Part shown: positions 35,036 through 43,683 of the stretch, piece by piece | Position numbering within the stretch: the first letter of the stretch is position 1 | Layout: each line of letters begins with the position of its first letter | Assembly (NCBI GenBank): GCA_964544635.1 | Contig: CAZJCK010000003.1 | Location: forward strand, 40,861-104,860 | Source: CAZJCK01 sp964544635 | GTDB taxonomy: Bacteria > Zixibacteria > MSB-5A5 > GN15 > FEB-12 | Length of the DNA: 64,000 bases | Direction of reading: 5' to 3' | Notes under the pieces: generated by a model | Seen by the model: the letters and a program-made list of their open reading frames with translations, nothing else | What the model was told of the DNA's origin: nothing | Databases searched by the model: none | Translations under genes and position numbers: made by a program

Positions 35036-35380
35036 TCACATCGTAAAGAACCGCTCCCCCGACAGGATCTTGTCGATCATGCGGACGGTCTTCTCGACCG
35101 GGGCATGCATGAGATCGGACGAATGAAAGGTGCTCCGAATGACCTCGCGAGGGGCGACAAAGCTCGATTTGCCGCGACCGGCGCGCAGTTTCTTCTTGTG
35201 GGTGAGATTGTACTGTCGCTGGTATTCCTTGGCTTTCTCCTTGTGCATCTGGTAATACCGGCGCTGGTATTCGCGACGCGCTTCAGCCGTGGACAGCGAT
35301 CCTTTTCTGGTAGTCTTCTTTTCCGCCGGGGAGTCCTGCGTGATGTTGTCTTGAGTGGCGGCCTTTTCGGGACGTGCCAT
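35036..35380 (-). CDS. Small basic protein of unknown function
   Basis: A 114-residue, strongly basic protein. Its centre has two tandem 15-residue repeats, REYQRRYYQMHKEKA and KEYQRQYNLTHKKKL, probably helical, followed by RAGRGKSSF. The C-terminus (EKTVRMIDKILSGERFFTM) is amphipathic. The repeats suggest nucleic-acid or ribosome binding, but no family is recognised. The ATG at 35380 has GGGAGG two bases upstream; a GTG at 35392 is the alternative. It lies upstream of ppdK on the same strand, and a good promoter is at 35497-35525. Confidence 0.65.
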   Translation of the reverse strand: MARPEKAATQDNITQDSPAEKKTTRKGSLSTAEARREYQRRYYQMHKEKAKEYQRQYNLTHKKKLRAGRGKSSFVAPREVIRSTFHSSDLMHAPVEKTVRMIDKILSGERFFTM

Positions 35381-35496
35381 AACCTCCCTCACTTTCCATG
35401 TGAAAAGGTTGTCTACCCTTCGCGACCATGAATGTGCTTCGAATGTCCTGGCATGCTCTGACTAACATGCCGTGCTCCTCTGAATCTGACAAAGTT

Positions 35497-35525
35497 ACAG
35501 TAGGATTATTTTTCCTGTATGTCAA
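35497..35525 (-). promoter_or_regulatory. Sigma-70-type promoter for the basic-protein gene
   Basis: On the minus strand, TTGACA (35525-35520) and TACTGT (35502-35497) are separated by exactly 17 bases. Transcription would start near 35490, leaving a leader of about 110 bases. The remaining sequence 35526-35812 is AT-rich in part (palindromic ATTAATTAAT near 35644) and holds no gene I can support. Confidence 0.6.
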
Positions 35526-35820
35526 GCGAAAAATGTGATTCTCTCGAAAAAAGTGTTAAGTAACTACAGTGATGACCGATATTTAGACGAGCCGCGATTA
35601 TCCCGGTCCCGTATATTACGTGTATACATCACTTTACATGTATTAATTAATATACAAGTAAGTGCCTGCAAGACAACCAGGTAAGAGAGCGCGACAGCGC
35701 GCTGCGGTTGCTGTAAATGGTTCGGGATAGACTTCAACCCCTCCATCGCGCCGGACGGCGCGTGGCTCCTCCTAACTAAGTGCAAGATAAACAGCCTGTT
35801 ATAGGTTGGGTCAACAAAAA

Positions 35821-35846
35821 AACGCCCCGAAAATTTTCGGGGCGTT
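35821..35846. terminator. Bidirectional terminator after the 12-gene operon
   Basis: A perfect 26-bp palindrome with 13-bp arms (AACGCCCCGAAAA and its complement) is flanked by A-tracts on the left and ten T on the right. It therefore terminates transcripts from both directions. It lies 27 bases beyond the last gene of the leftward operon. Confidence 0.9.
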
Positions 35847-35873
35847 CATTTTTTTTTTGGGCTACCGCCGAAA

Positions 35874-36689
35874 TCAACCTTCGCTGGGCTGCTCCTTCGG
35901 ACGGTTAACGTGCTGGACTATCTCCTTGACGACATACCCGACCAACAAAACCACAACCAACCAGAAGAAAATCAGGAAGGTGCCGCTGTAGGCCGGGTTG
36001 GGATCGGGGGTGGCATCGAAACCGAATAACACCCAGCGGTTGATCTCCTGCACCCGGTTGATGAAGAGCGAAATACGGGCCATGACGGTGAAGCCGAAGG
36101 AGGCGCCGAAGCCGATCATCAGCACCCAGATACCGAACTTGGCGACCGCGCCAAAGGTGCCGGTGTGGGCCTTGGAAAAGAAGAAATAGATCAACGCCGC
36201 GAAAGTGCCGGCAAAGATGATGACCTGGGAGTAACCGGAAGCGATGTCGAGGTACGAATTGCCCCAGAAGTTGGCCCAGTCGATGTCGATCATCGAGGCT
36301 GCCAGCTGCTTGTTGACACGGTTGGCCATCTCCAGGGGGATGGCGATGCCGGTACTGATCCCGATGTAGAGCGCCATCGGCCAGCGCGATAGCCAGGAGT
36401 ACTGCTTGGAGAAGCGCGCCCACATCATCAGGCCGAGGATAGCCGGCACCAGATACCAGGGGGCATCGGAGTTCAGCCAGAGCACATACCAGTCGCCATC
36501 CTCAAGGCGCTCGAACAGGTTCGGCACCAGGCCGTTGTGCCAGAGAATGATGACAAAGTAGCCGGCCGAGACGCCGACCACGAGATGTTCGGCGAACTTG
36601 TAGAACGGGTTGTCCTTGTACAGGAACGAGAAAGTCGCAAGCGTCACGAAGGTCGCAAACGTCAGCCAGATATACGTAGTCAAATCCAT
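35874..36689 (-). CDS. Module 1, gene D: polytopic membrane protein
   Basis: This protein of about 271 residues has six to seven helices. It shares with its two paralogues (39985-40803 and 43680-44327) the N-terminal FSFLYKDNPFYKFAEHLVVG, the loop FSKQYSWLSRWPMALYIG and the C-terminal FGASFGFTVMARISLFINR. The ATG at 36689 has AAGGGGG upstream and follows the C-gene stop by one base; a longer frame overlaps that gene. It is the last gene of the 12-gene operon and ends at a strong bidirectional terminator. The C-terminus is longer than in the other copies and has an extra helix (TFLIFFWLVVVLLVGYVV). Confidence 0.75.
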   Translation of the reverse strand: MDLTTYIWLTFATFVTLATFSFLYKDNPFYKFAEHLVVGVSAGYFVIILWHNGLVPNLFERLEDGDWYVLWLNSDAPWYLVPAILGLMMWARFSKQYSWLSRWPMALYIGISTGIAIPLEMANRVNKQLAASMIDIDWANFWGNSYLDIASGYSQVIIFAGTFAALIYFFFSKAHTGTFGAVAKFGIWVLMIGFGASFGFTVMARISLFINRVQEINRWVLFGFDATPDPNPAYSGTFLIFFWLVVVLLVGYVVKEIVQHVNRPKEQPSEG

Positions 36690-36690
36690 A

Positions 36691-37569
36691 CTAACGTCCC
36701 CCTTCCCTGCGTTCTTGCCGTCTCGAGACGAAATACCCGACATTGCCGATAATGATGAACAGGATGATGGTTATGTGCGCGAACAGTTGTATTCGCATAC
36801 CGTCGCGCGCCAGGCCGTAATTGTCGGCCAGCTTCTCGTACTGTGCCGCGCCGAGCAGCCCGCCCATGATACCGAAGACCTGGCCGGAGCCGAGGAACGG
36901 GTAGTACTGGGCGGTCATGACGCCGGTAAGACCGAGGGCCAGCGGGAAGTTGAACCGTCCCTGGCCGTAGGAGATCCAGAAGTCGGTGATGTTACCGCCG
37001 GAAAGGTCGATGACACAGGCGACGTCGTCGTAGTTGAGCACGCCCTGCATCATCGGCAGTGAATCGAGCGGCGTACCGTAGTAGTCGCGCGGGAAGGGGA
37101 GGCGGAAATCCTGCCCCATACCGAGGATAACGAGGGCAAAGTATGGCTTGTAGCCAAGGAACGTATAGTCGACGCCACGGATGATTTCACGTCCTTCATA
37201 CTCGATGTCGTTGTAGACGCGGGTTTCCCTGAGGGAATCGGCGATATCGCGCAGGGCCTGGTCGGCCATGCCCGGTCCGTTCTGCGACAGGGCGGTGACC
37301 AGCACCTTCAACTCCTTTCGCCAGCAGTGTTCGATGATGGCGTACGTCATCGGGTGCAGCTCGGCCAGGTTGTTGGGATCATAGTCGATGGCGATCATCA
37401 CAATCTCGCCGGGCGGCAGGGAGTCGACAAAATCGTAGATGACGCGCACTTCGTCTTCGACGATGATGGGCACCTCGAAGTCGGCGACATAGGCCCAGAT
37501 GCAGATGATGATGAGGAACAGGAAGATCCAGCGCCGGTCAAGACGCATTAAGCGATCAAATAAATTCAT
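36691..37569 (-). CDS. Module 1, gene C: membrane-anchored soluble-domain protein
   Basis: The 292-residue protein has one N-terminal helix (residues 13-31), a domain of about 225 residues, and a C-terminal helix (FAHITIILFIIIGNVGYFV) with a basic end. Residues shared with the paralogues at 40800 and 44337 include AIDYDPNNLAELHPM, GVDYTFLGYK, PLDSLPMM, DLSGGNITDF and FGIMGGLLGAAQYE. The alternating strands and helices suggest a Rossmann-like fold, and the conserved Asp, Glu and Gly clusters hint at ligand or nucleotide binding. No characterised family is recognised. Confidence 0.7.
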   Translation of the reverse strand: MNLFDRLMRLDRRWIFLFLIIICIWAYVADFEVPIIVEDEVRVIYDFVDSLPPGEIVMIAIDYDPNNLAELHPMTYAIIEHCWRKELKVLVTALSQNGPGMADQALRDIADSLRETRVYNDIEYEGREIIRGVDYTFLGYKPYFALVILGMGQDFRLPFPRDYYGTPLDSLPMMQGVLNYDDVACVIDLSGGNITDFWISYGQGRFNFPLALGLTGVMTAQYYPFLGSGQVFGIMGGLLGAAQYEKLADNYGLARDGMRIQLFAHITIILFIIIGNVGYFVSRRQERREGGR

Positions 37570-37581
37570 AGCGACAGCACC

Positions 37582-38406
37582 TTATCCTTTCCCCATGTAT
37601 CCCCGCTCGATACCGAGGATGACTTTCATGGCGGTTGCGACGATGCCCAGACCGATACCGATAATGATGGCGCGTTGCGCCGCGAGGTTCGGAACGTTCA
37701 TCAGCCAGGTGGACGTTTTGGCGACATATTCCCCGATGCCGAACGGGAAGTAGGGGAAGAATCGCAGCATGAGAATGAGCGCCGACACCAGCAGCAGCGT
37801 GGCCAGCAGGTTGCGGGCGCGGAAAGCGCGGTAAGCGGCCGAGGCTATAAAGAAGGCCAGCAGCGCGAACATCGTCGCCAGGATCGGCATCATGACATAG
37901 TCAAAGAAATGCCGGAACATGCTGCTCTCGAGTCCCTCCTGGGTATAGAAGTAGAACGCCCAGGAATTGTCGACCACGGCGATGATCACCGAGGCGGCAA
38001 CGAAAACAAGCGTTGCAATACCCCACTTGGTGCGATCACCGGAATTTGCCCCTGACATCATCAGCTGCATGATCGAGGCGATCGACAGCAGGTAGGTGAT
38101 GATGAAGACAAAGAAGAGTCCCCACGAGTCGCCGGTCCGCGAGGTCCAGCCGAAGAGCATCATGATGAACAGGCCGGCCAGGGTGACATACGAGTACCCC
38201 CAGTTGGGCTTGCGGGTTCGGATGCGCTGGACCGAAACTTTGAACAGCGACCAGATCCCCAGAGCAAGGGCGAAGATGCCGATGATAAGAATCCAGTCGA
38301 GCAGGAATTCGTAGACCCACGTCGAGATTTCGTGGGGCACAAAGTATTGGAATGCCATGAAGATTCCGAATACGAAGACGAGGGCGTATGGTATTTGTCG
38401 TTTCAT
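37582..38406 (-). CDS. Module 1, gene B: polytopic membrane protein
   Basis: This 274-residue protein has about eight helices. The C-terminal half is highly conserved with the copies at 41723 and 45257: ATMFALLAFFIASAAYRAF, RARNLLATLLLVSALI and AAQRAIIIGIGLGIVATAMK, ending ILGIERGYMG. Compared with those 224-residue copies it carries an extra stretch of about 50 residues in the middle (a further helix pair around VFIITYLLSIASIMQLMM). It follows gene A after 11 bases. Function unknown. Confidence 0.7.
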   Translation of the reverse strand: MKRQIPYALVFVFGIFMAFQYFVPHEISTWVYEFLLDWILIIGIFALALGIWSLFKVSVQRIRTRKPNWGYSYVTLAGLFIMMLFGWTSRTGDSWGLFFVFIITYLLSIASIMQLMMSGANSGDRTKWGIATLVFVAASVIIAVVDNSWAFYFYTQEGLESSMFRHFFDYVMMPILATMFALLAFFIASAAYRAFRARNLLATLLLVSALILMLRFFPYFPFGIGEYVAKTSTWLMNVPNLAAQRAIIIGIGLGIVATAMKVILGIERGYMGKG

Positions 38407-38417
38407 ATGGAATCCCT

Positions 38418-39950
38418 TTAGTCAGTTACCTTGAAGATTTCGACAAACCAGTCCAGGCCGAGGTTGGCCGCGATCAGGCCGGCCACGGCGCAGACCAGGA
38501 TGATCGCCTTGGCGTAATCCTGGGCCTTGAGCGAGCCGAGCAGGACCGGTTCGCGACCGAGATAGGCCGAGGCGGCATACAACTCCTCACCGATGAGGGT
38601 GTAGTCGGTCGCCACGATGAAGAACGGCAACTGCGCGATTTCGTCGGTTCCGGAGATCTGAATCGATCCGGCGAGGGCGCCGGTCTCGGCGAGAATGAGT
38701 GACTCGGCGAAGAACTTGCCCATATAGACGTTGGTGGCCGGGTGTTCCCGCAGCATGATACCGTTGACCGCCGCAACGTAAGCGAACTGCGACTGGGTGA
38801 CGAAGAAGACAATATCTTCGCTGTAGTCGTCGGCGCGGCCGGCGTCGAAGTACGACGACTTGACCACTTCCTGGGCGACGCTCATGACGATCGGGTCGTA
38901 GGTCGGCACCAGCAGTTGCGTCTGGTACTCGGCGACGCGTTTGGCGACACGGCCAAGAATGGTGAACGATGCGATGGTTGCAATATCGGCGGCGGTACCG
39001 AGACCGAGGACATAGAGAATGGGCCGTCCCATCTCGGTGGCGCGGCCGATCGCTTCATCGACCGCTTCAATGCCGGCCAGTGGCCGGACATAGAGCTCGG
39101 TGCCGCCCTTGGCGCGTTGCACCATGCCGATGACCAGCGTGAAAAAGATCAGGACAGCGATCAGCACGGGGATCCGCCCGCCGTTAAACCACTGCCCCGA
39201 CGATTGCACCGGCCCGACGACTTCGGATTCGGAGAACAGTGTCGTGGTATCGTCGATCTTGACGGCGGTCAGGACCTTGTAGTAAAGGTCGGTGTAGTCG
39301 GGAATAAAGTCGGGATTGGCGCGACTCTTGGAACCACGGTCATAGCCGATAGTGTCACCCCGGGCGGCCAGGCCGACGGTATCGAAGCGCCCTTCGTTGG
39401 GATAGGCTTCGTAGGCCGGGGTAAGCCGCTGCATGAGCGAATCGATCCGCAGCTCGAACTGCCCCTCGAACTGTTTAAACTGCTCTTCCCTGTCCTGGGC
39501 TGCGAGTATCTGTTCCAGATAGGCCATGCGCCGGGCGTTGAAGGCGATGATGCTGTCCTGGACCTCGGCCGTATCGGCGCGAAGCGAGTCGTTCTGGGCC
39601 TGCAAGAGGTCGATCTGGGTCTGCATCTTCGCCCATTCGCCTTCCAGGGAGATCATCCAATTGAGCGTACCCCGTTGCACCATGACCGAGTCCCAGAGGT
39701 AGGGAATCCACCGCATGATACGGTAGCCGCTGACAAAGCGCCGACCCGCGCCGTCGTCGGCCGACAAGTCCCAGGTCAGGGTAATGGCATGACCATGGTC
39801 GTCGTCGGTATCGAAGGCGTTCACGTTGGTGACCGGCGCCGGGGGTGGAATGCTCTGCGTGGTATCGACGGTCGTGTCGGGCTGGTCCTGAGACCAGGCC
39901 GGCAGTGCGACCAATACCATCACCAGAATTCCTGCCAGTATACGTTTCAT
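38418..39950 (-). CDS. Module 1, gene A: FN3-like protein with coiled-coil insert and conserved C-terminal domain
   Basis: The 510-residue protein has a signal peptide (1-20, cleavage after AWS). An FN3-like domain from about residue 38 is interrupted by a heptad-rich coiled coil (about 100-175, starting LEGEWAKMQTQIDLLQ). A membrane helix (260-279), a conserved domain of about 200 residues and a final helix (about 483-500) follow. The conserved domain has AVDEAIGRATEMGRP, FFAESLILAETGALAG and QLPFFIVATDYTLIGEEL. It resembles DUF6754 proteins from memory. The coiled coil is absent from the other two A copies. Confidence 0.72.
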   Translation of the reverse strand: MKRILAGILVMVLVALPAWSQDQPDTTVDTTQSIPPPAPVTNVNAFDTDDDHGHAITLTWDLSADDGAGRRFVSGYRIMRWIPYLWDSVMVQRGTLNWMISLEGEWAKMQTQIDLLQAQNDSLRADTAEVQDSIIAFNARRMAYLEQILAAQDREEQFKQFEGQFELRIDSLMQRLTPAYEAYPNEGRFDTVGLAARGDTIGYDRGSKSRANPDFIPDYTDLYYKVLTAVKIDDTTTLFSESEVVGPVQSSGQWFNGGRIPVLIAVLIFFTLVIGMVQRAKGGTELYVRPLAGIEAVDEAIGRATEMGRPILYVLGLGTAADIATIASFTILGRVAKRVAEYQTQLLVPTYDPIVMSVAQEVVKSSYFDAGRADDYSEDIVFFVTQSQFAYVAAVNGIMLREHPATNVYMGKFFAESLILAETGALAGSIQISGTDEIAQLPFFIVATDYTLIGEELYAASAYLGREPVLLGSLKAQDYAKAIILVCAVAGLIAANLGLDWFVEIFKVTD

Positions 39951-39984
39951 ATGCTCTGCCTCGTTGTTGCAGATCAGTAGTTAA

Positions 39985-40803
39985 TCAGCTAATTATTCCA
40001 AGCCAGTCTTTGAACAGGAACGTCATGCGACCGACGAGGAGGGAGATGCGACCCATCACGGTATAGCCGAACGATGCCCCGAAGGTGATCATCAGGATCC
40101 AGATGCCCACCCGCGAGGCAACGCCGAAGGCGCCCCTGTGCTCCTTACTGAAGAAGAAGTAGACCAGTCCGGTAAAGACGCCGATAAAGATGCTCCAGTT
40201 GAGGATGATACCGACGAACTGGCCGGTTGCGTTCAGGTCGAAATTGGAGAAAAAGGCGCCGAGGCCGGTCCACGGGTTCTCGCCGGTCGACGAGCCGAGC
40301 AGCGGGATATAGGTCGCCGAAATCTGCTTGATGAAATCGGAGCGAAGGTAGCGCACGAAGTTCAGGCCGGCGGTGGTTCCGACGATAAAGGCCAGCGGCC
40401 AGCGCGACAGCCAGCCGGCTTCTTTCGACAGGCGCATCAACAGCAGGATACCGAGGATGACCGGAATCCAGTAGAAGAAGTTGAGCGGCCCGGCGTGGTA
40501 AGGTACCTGAAACCAGTTGGACAGGCCCTCGGAGATGCGCGGGATGAGGTTGCCGATGAGGGTCGACCAGAAGCCCTGGACCATCCAGAAGGCGGCCGAG
40601 ACGCCGACAAACAGGTGCTCGGCGAACTTGTAGTACGGATTGTCTTTGTACAGGAAGGAGAAAATCGCGAGCGTCAGGAAAGCAGCGACGGTAAGCAGGA
40701 AGGCGTCCATGAGTGAATTCTCAGCCTCAAAAGCTTTACCGACCCAGCTCACGATGAACAGGACGATCACGACAGCGAGTATTATCAACGACGTCCGGCT
40801 CAT
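39985..40803 (-). CDS. Module 2, gene D: polytopic membrane protein
   Basis: This 272-residue protein has six to seven helices. It contains the family motifs FSFLYKDNPYYKFAEHLFVG, LSKEAGWLSRWPLAFIVGTT, VYFFFSKEHRGAFG and FGASFGYTVMGRISLLVGR. An additional N-terminal helix (residues 5-22) distinguishes it from the copy at 43680. It overlaps gene C by four bases (ATGA) and precedes gene A of module 1 by 34 bases. Confidence 0.72.
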   Translation of the reverse strand: MSRTSLIILAVVIVLFIVSWVGKAFEAENSLMDAFLLTVAAFLTLAIFSFLYKDNPYYKFAEHLFVGVSAAFWMVQGFWSTLIGNLIPRISEGLSNWFQVPYHAGPLNFFYWIPVILGILLLMRLSKEAGWLSRWPLAFIVGTTAGLNFVRYLRSDFIKQISATYIPLLGSSTGENPWTGLGAFFSNFDLNATGQFVGIILNWSIFIGVFTGLVYFFFSKEHRGAFGVASRVGIWILMITFGASFGYTVMGRISLLVGRMTFLFKDWLGIIS

Positions 40804-41726
40804 ACGCTGGTCAGTTCCTTCTTCTTACGTCCGGGACCTCGGAAGTAGGCGATGTTGCCGATGATAATGAAGGCCATGATCACCATGTGCGCGAGCGTCT
40901 GCGGCCCCATCATGCGCAGGCCGGGTGTCTCCATGTCATTGAAGCGCGGGTAAGCGTCGCGTAACTCCGACTCATACTCCGCCGCGCCCTTGATGCCACC
41001 CAAAATGCCGAGGACCTGCTGGGGATAGTACGGATACAGCTGCGGCGCGACAACGGCGGCGACGCCGACGCCGATCGGGACACCGGCCGGATCGCCGACA
41101 AAGAGTACCCATTCCTTCGGACCGGGCCGTCCGCCGCCCAGTGCGACGATCAGGTCGAGGTCGGACGACGATCGGATATCGCGGAACAGATCGATGGAAT
41201 CAAGCGGGACACCGTTGGCGTCGGTCGGGAACATTTTTTTGATGTCGGAGACGATAACGTTGAGCACACCTTCGTTACCCGCCTTGTAGCCGAGGCTGAC
41301 ATAGTCGACACCGTCGATCTTGTCAGGAAACTGCGGGAAAATGTACCGGTTGAGCGACTGCGACAGCAGTGACTGGCCGGTCGCCCAGAGCGACATGAAG
41401 ATGACCCGGTGGTTCCTGGCGAGACAATGGGCGGTGACGGCATTCGCCATCGGCTGCACTTCCGGTGCCATGGCCGGGTCGAAATCGTATGAAATGAGGA
41501 CCTTCGATCCTTCGGGCAGGCTTTCAATCTTGTCAAAGAGCGCCTTGACCACCGGGGTAGCCTTTTCATCGAACGTAATCGGGAATAACAGCGGTGCCGC
41601 CACGGCGAAGGCGATGAACAGGAAGACAATGCGGCGCCCTACCTCGCGTCCGGTAATAGAGCGGAACAGCAGCCAGGCGAGGCCACCAAAAATGAGAAAG
41701 AGCGAGATAACAACGCCGAGGTTCAT
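40800..41726 (-). CDS. Module 2, gene C: membrane-anchored soluble-domain protein
   Basis: The 308-residue protein has two N-terminal hydrophobic segments, a soluble domain and a C-terminal helix (MVIMAFIIIGNIAYF). Shared motifs are ISYDFDPAMAPEVQPMANA, GVDYVSLGYKAGNEG, PLDSIDLF, GGGRPGPKEW and APQLYPYYPQQVLGILGG, then IKGAAEYE. Overlap of start and stop with both neighbours (ATGA) indicates tight translational coupling. Confidence 0.7.
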   Translation of the reverse strand: MNLGVVISLFLIFGGLAWLLFRSITGREVGRRIVFLFIAFAVAAPLLFPITFDEKATPVVKALFDKIESLPEGSKVLISYDFDPAMAPEVQPMANAVTAHCLARNHRVIFMSLWATGQSLLSQSLNRYIFPQFPDKIDGVDYVSLGYKAGNEGVLNVIVSDIKKMFPTDANGVPLDSIDLFRDIRSSSDLDLIVALGGGRPGPKEWVLFVGDPAGVPIGVGVAAVVAPQLYPYYPQQVLGILGGIKGAAEYESELRDAYPRFNDMETPGLRMMGPQTLAHMVIMAFIIIGNIAYFRGPGRKKKELTSV

Positions 41727-42397
41727 TTTTCTTCTCCCAGGTAGGAACGTTCCACACCGAGGATCAGTCGCAACGACATCGCGATCACCCCGAGGCCGAT
41801 GCCGATCATGATGGCACGCTGGCCGGCAAGGTTGGGGCCTTTCATGATCAGGATGGCCATATTGGGAATTTCCAGAGCCGAAAGGGCATCCGGAATCCAG
41901 GCGGTAAGCATCATACCGAACGGTGTTCGACCGAGCAGGATGATAAAGGCGGCGACCAGCAGCAAGGTGGCTTCACGGTTCTTGGCCCGGAAGGCGCGGT
42001 AGGAGGCCGACGCGACGAAGAACGCCAGCAAGGAGTACATCGTCGACTGGAGCGGATTGATGACATAGTTGAAAACCGTCTGGAACCACATGCCTTCAGA
42101 GGTCACGCTGGTGGTGATATCGCCGGGGTTGCCGACTTTGAACAGCCCAATGATGAGCATGAACAGGAAGCCGGCGACGGTAACGGCGGAGAAGCCCCAG
42201 TCTTTCTTCTGATTGATCAGCTTGGTCGTATGGACACGCATCAGGTTGCCGCCGCCAAGGAAGAAGGCGAAGACGGCGATGATATCGAAGAAGACGGTGA
42301 ACTCTTCACCGAGGCCTTCCGCCGGCGGGATGAAGACTGAAAAGATCAGCACGACACCGACGACAAACGTTATGACCAGCGGAACTACTCTACGCAT
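41723..42397 (-). CDS. Module 2, gene B: polytopic membrane protein
   Basis: This 224-residue protein has about six helices. It carries STMYSLLAFFVASASYRAF, RAKNREATLLLVAAFIILLG and AGQRAIMIGIGLGVIAMSLR, ending ILGVERSYLGEEK, nearly the same as module 3. Its length equals that of the module 3 copy, suggesting that modules 2 and 3 are the closer pair. It overlaps gene C by four bases. Confidence 0.7.
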   Translation of the reverse strand: MRRVVPLVITFVVGVVLIFSVFIPPAEGLGEEFTVFFDIIAVFAFFLGGGNLMRVHTTKLINQKKDWGFSAVTVAGFLFMLIIGLFKVGNPGDITTSVTSEGMWFQTVFNYVINPLQSTMYSLLAFFVASASYRAFRAKNREATLLLVAAFIILLGRTPFGMMLTAWIPDALSALEIPNMAILIMKGPNLAGQRAIMIGIGLGVIAMSLRLILGVERSYLGEEK

Positions 42398-42408
42398 ACC
42401 ACATCATC

Positions 42409-43683
42409 CTACTGTGTCTCAAAAATCCTGATCATGAAGTCGGTAATTTCCTGCATAATCGGCAGGTCCCACGCTTCCGAGAAAGTAAGGCCGATCGTTC
42501 CGATGATGATGGCGACCATGGCGATTCCCTTGCCGACATCCTGGCCCTTCAGCGAGCCGAGCTGGCGCGGTTCCCCCGACAGATAGGCCGAGGCGGCGAA
42601 CAGTTCTTCCCCGATGAGTGTAAAGTCGCAGGCGGCGATAAAGAACGGCAGCTGCGCCGGCCGGGCGGTGCCGGCAATCTGGATGGCGCCGATCGAGTTA
42701 CCGGTCTCGGCAAGAATCAGCGATTCGGCGAAGAAGGCGCCCAGCAAAAAAATGGTGGCCGGCTTTTCGCGCACCATGATACCGTCGACGGCCGCGACAT
42801 ACCCAAACTGTTCGTCGGTCACATAGTTGACCATGTCATCGCTGTAGGCATCGGGCCGACCAGCCGACATGTACGACGCTTTTATCGTTTCACGGGCGGC
42901 GGTCATGACCAGCGATCGGGAGACCGGCATGAAAATGCGGGAATCGTAATCAGCGATGGTGCGCGAGATGCGACCGAGGATAGTCAGGGCGGCCAGGGTC
43001 TGGACATCGTCGAGATCGTGAATACCCGGGATGAAGAGCACCGGGCGGCCCATTTCGGTGGCGCGACCGACCGCTTCGTCGATCGCCTCGAGGCCGGCGA
43101 TCTTGCGCACAAACAGTTCTTTGCCGCGCTTGGCGGTTTCTACAAAGATAATGACGGCAGCCGAGATAATCAGGCCGATGATAAACAGGTAGCTGCGTCC
43201 AAAGTTGATCCACTCGACTTGCGGGGAGACTCGTTCGGTCAGGTTGGAAAGAAACTCATCGCCGGAGACCGAAATCGCCGCCACCTGGTAGATGTAGGCG
43301 CTGTCGGGAAAAAGCCCCTGATCACGGAAATTATTCACGCCGGCGGGCAAAACCGCGATCTGCCGCAGGTTACCGCCGTTAACACCGCGGTAAACCTTGT
43401 AGCCGATAACGCGGGCGCGGCCGGGCTGGTCGTGGATCGACGGTACCCATTCGAGGTTGAGCTGGCCGCCGTCGTCATACTTGTGATTTTCAACGATGAG
43501 CGAGGTGGGTGGCGCGGCCGCGACCGGAGCCTGCATGGTGTCGAGGGCAGGATCGATTATTTGTCCGGTATCATCCTGTGCCAAGGCCGTCGACACAACG
43601 ACCAGCAGGACAAGAGTGGCGATCAGCCCGGTGCAGCTTCGGCGACAGGGCGCCGACCGTGTTGTAGTTCTAGTCTCGTTCAA
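42409..43683 (-). CDS. Module 2, gene A: FN3-like protein with conserved C-terminal domain
   Basis: The 424-residue protein has a signal peptide (about 1-35, ending STALA), one FN3-like domain (about 57-155, with YKVYRGVNGG and YIYQVAAIS), a membrane helix (about 165-185), the conserved domain and a C-terminal helix. Conserved motifs are AIDEAVGRATEMGRP, FFAESLILAETGNSIG, QLPFFIAACDFTLIGEEL and EPRQLGSLKGQDVGKG. The start appears to be TTG overlapping the stop of the previous D gene (TTGA); no in-frame ATG exists before the signal peptide. Confidence 0.72.
   Translation of the reverse strand: MNETRTTTRSAPCRRSCTGLIATLVLLVVVSTALAQDDTGQIIDPALDTMQAPVAAAPPTSLIVENHKYDDGGQLNLEWVPSIHDQPGRARVIGYKVYRGVNGGNLRQIAVLPAGVNNFRDQGLFPDSAYIYQVAAISVSGDEFLSNLTERVSPQVEWINFGRSYLFIIGLIISAAVIIFVETAKRGKELFVRKIAGLEAIDEAVGRATEMGRPVLFIPGIHDLDDVQTLAALTILGRISRTIADYDSRIFMPVSRSLVMTAARETIKASYMSAGRPDAYSDDMVNYVTDEQFGYVAAVDGIMVREKPATIFLLGAFFAESLILAETGNSIGAIQIAGTARPAQLPFFIAACDFTLIGEELFAASAYLSGEPRQLGSLKGQDVGKGIAMVAIIIGTIGLTFSEAWDLPIMQEITDFMIRIFETQ

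Noticed and set aside
35640..35780. Possible tRNA or tmRNA in the gap
   Set aside because: A search by eye for a T-arm GGTTCAA motif and a seven-base acceptor stem found no consistent cloverleaf on either strand.
35564..35785. 73-codon minus-strand frame in the gap before the 12-gene terminator
   Set aside because: It has no clear start, ribosome site or domain and lies in an AT-rich intergenic region with palindromes.
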